Assembly: GCA_007922225.1 (NCBI GenBank)
Contig: ML679972.1
Coordinates: forward strand, 38,654,947 to 38,718,946
Direction: 5' to 3'
Source of the DNA: Emydura subglobosa
Lineage: Eukaryota; Chordata; Testudines; Chelidae
DNA: 64,000 nucleotides
The notes beneath the pieces were generated by a model that worked only from the letters and a program-made list of their open reading frames with translations, was not told the origin of the DNA and ran no database searches. Within the stretch, counting starts at the first letter, position 1, and each line of letters begins with the position of its first letter. The position numbers and the translations under genes were made by a program. Positions 1 through 64,000 of this stretch are shown one piece after another.

Positions 1-235
1 AATGCAGAACCAAAAGCAGCTGAGATTACTGCTGTGCCTGGGGAGGGGACAACGCTCCGCTTTGTGCAGCAACCTTCCTCTTGGCCAGGGTCTGTGCAGC
101 GCCTGGCACGCCGGGGCCCTGAGCTTGGTCGGGAGCTGTGCAGCGCCTGGTGTGATGGATACCCTGATATTAGTGGGGCCTCTAGGTGCTACCATAATAC
201 ACCTAATAATAAACCACACCCATTTTCCATTACAG
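1..235 (+). other. MAP4K1: MAP4K1 intron, 3' part
   Basis: Intronic sequence before the first visible MAP4K1 exon. It ends with a pyrimidine-rich tract and an AG at 234-235. No exon or repeat is recognised in it. Exons for the kinase N-lobe, including the glycine-rich loop and the catalytic lysine, must lie outside the window. Confidence 0.8.
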
Positions 236-12768
<12,533 letters not shown>

Positions 12769-12915
12769 CAGCCCTGCCAGGGCCCATGACTGACGTCCAG
12801 CCCCCCCCCCCCTACTGCACTGATCGGGGGACGAGTGCTCCGGGGATGTCGCTGTTTCACTCCCTTTTCTGTGCCTCCTTTGTAATTATTCAGCCCCCAA
12901 AAAAGTAGGAAAATC
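12769..12915 (+). other. MAP4K1: MAP4K1 3' UTR, 3' end uncertain
   Basis: Sequence after the TGA at 12766-12768. No AATAAA or ATTAAA is seen on the + strand before the RYR1 3' end. An AT-richer patch at 12877-12910 (TTTGTAATTATTCAG followed by an A-rich run) is the only plausible cleavage region, so the end given here is a guess. Confidence 0.4.
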
Positions 12916-13254
12916 CCAACTTGGCTGTTTTCTGTCCTCCACCTTCGCTGGGACAAAGGGGGCAGCCCAACCCCCACTGCTGCAATGAGTTCAGGTCCCC
13001 CTCAGCCTGCCTGCACCGGAGACAGCCCAAGCATGGGTGCACACCCCCCCCCCCCCCCCAAGCTCCTGTGCAGCAGATGCCAAGATTTCACCCTGTCTGG
13101 ACAGCCTGGGAGGTGTAAAATGACAGCAGCGCCAGAACCCAGGCGTCCGGGCTCCCATTCTTCTTCTGGGGCCAGCGTGAGAACCCAGGTGAACGGCCAC
13201 TGGCACAGCAAGGGAGGCGGCGGAGGCAGGAAGGAGGCAGGCGCCATGGGGGTG

Positions 13255-13772
13255 CAGCAAATCAATCACCTACAGTTTATTGATGGGGGGGCTCAGCGCT
13301 GCCCCCTGCAGGCCCCAGCCTGTCAGCCCACCCCTGGCATGGGAGGCAGGGAGGGCTTGGTGCACTGCCCTCTTGGAGTGGGGCACCATCAGCCAGGGGG
13401 CACAGGGGTAGGACAGCCCTAGGCAGGCCTGAGCCCCCCCACCCCGGCTCAGCCCCAGGGCCCTTGGCTATGGCCAGAGATGCCCCCACGGAGGCAGCTA
13501 GGCATCACTGTCAGCCCCCCCAGCCCTGGGGAGCGGCTATAAAAAGGCACTTGGGATCGGGACCCACCAGGAACCCCACGGGCACAGAATGGGGGGGGGT
13601 GAGCTAGGCAAGGGGGGTGGCAGCAGCTGCCCAACCCCCCCTCACAGCCTCTGCCCCTCCCCCCAGCGGGCAGGTTCAGTGGCTGGCCCTGCAGCTGTGC
13701 CACCCCCAGCCCTGAGATCCAGGGTAACAGCCCCCCCCCAGGTCTGGTGGCCCCCTGGGGGTGTGGCCTGCT
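13255..13772 (-). other. RYR1: RYR1 3' UTR
   Basis: Last-exon sequence downstream of the TAG stop on the - strand, about 510 nt, ending shortly after the poly(A) signal at 13276-13281. It is GC-rich with no recognisable repeat. The exact cleavage site is inferred. Confidence 0.75.
13276..13281 (-). terminator. RYR1: RYR1 poly(A) signal AATAAA
   Basis: TTTATT on the + strand is a canonical AATAAA on the - strand, about 490 nt after the RYR1 stop and the only canonical hexamer between the two convergent genes. Confidence 0.8.
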
Positions 13773-63989
<50,217 letters not shown>

Positions 63990-64000
63990 CTGGGGGGCGG

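Overview
The window is vertebrate genomic DNA carrying parts of two large spliced genes that converge tail to tail. MAP4K1 (HPK1, a haematopoietic Ste20-type kinase) runs on the + strand from 236 to 12768. RYR1 (the skeletal-muscle ryanodine receptor / calcium-release channel) runs on the - strand from 63989 down to 13773. This is the same neighbour pair and orientation as on human 19q13.2. Very GC-rich short introns, tRNA-derived MIR-like SINEs, a CR1 3' end and two LTR-like elements point to a non-mammalian amniote. A turtle is my best guess (inference from repeat types; no search run).

MAP4K1 enters in the kinase C-lobe. The first ~100 residues lie outside the window. I could place 28 GT-AG exons through the rest of the kinase domain, the proline-rich/caspase-site linker, the citron-homology domain and the stop. 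About 490 bp separates its stop from the RYR1 poly(A) signal.

RYR1 enters in the third SPRY domain and continues to the stop. I could place 73 exons whose summed length (10680 nt, 3560 codons with the stop) stays in frame throughout. They cover the junctional solenoid, RIH domain, central mutation-hotspot region, RY3/RY4 with the phosphoserine motif, calmodulin-binding segment, RIH-associated core, EF hands, S1-S6 and pore, and the C-terminal zinc-binding domain. Two in-frame microexons match the positions of the known alternative segments: ASII (18 nt) and a candidate ASI (15 nt).

The introns are crowded with minisatellites. Several include or abut splice sites and so create rows of decoy donors or acceptors. 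Two GU-rich arrays lie downstream of weak donors, and TTACTC/GAGTAA arrays of opposite orientation flank the ASII region. Introns without their own entry hold nothing I recognise beyond GC-rich unique or low-complexity sequence. I see no tRNA, rRNA, CRISPR or bacterial-type system. The interest here is in splicing architecture, not in a new gene system.
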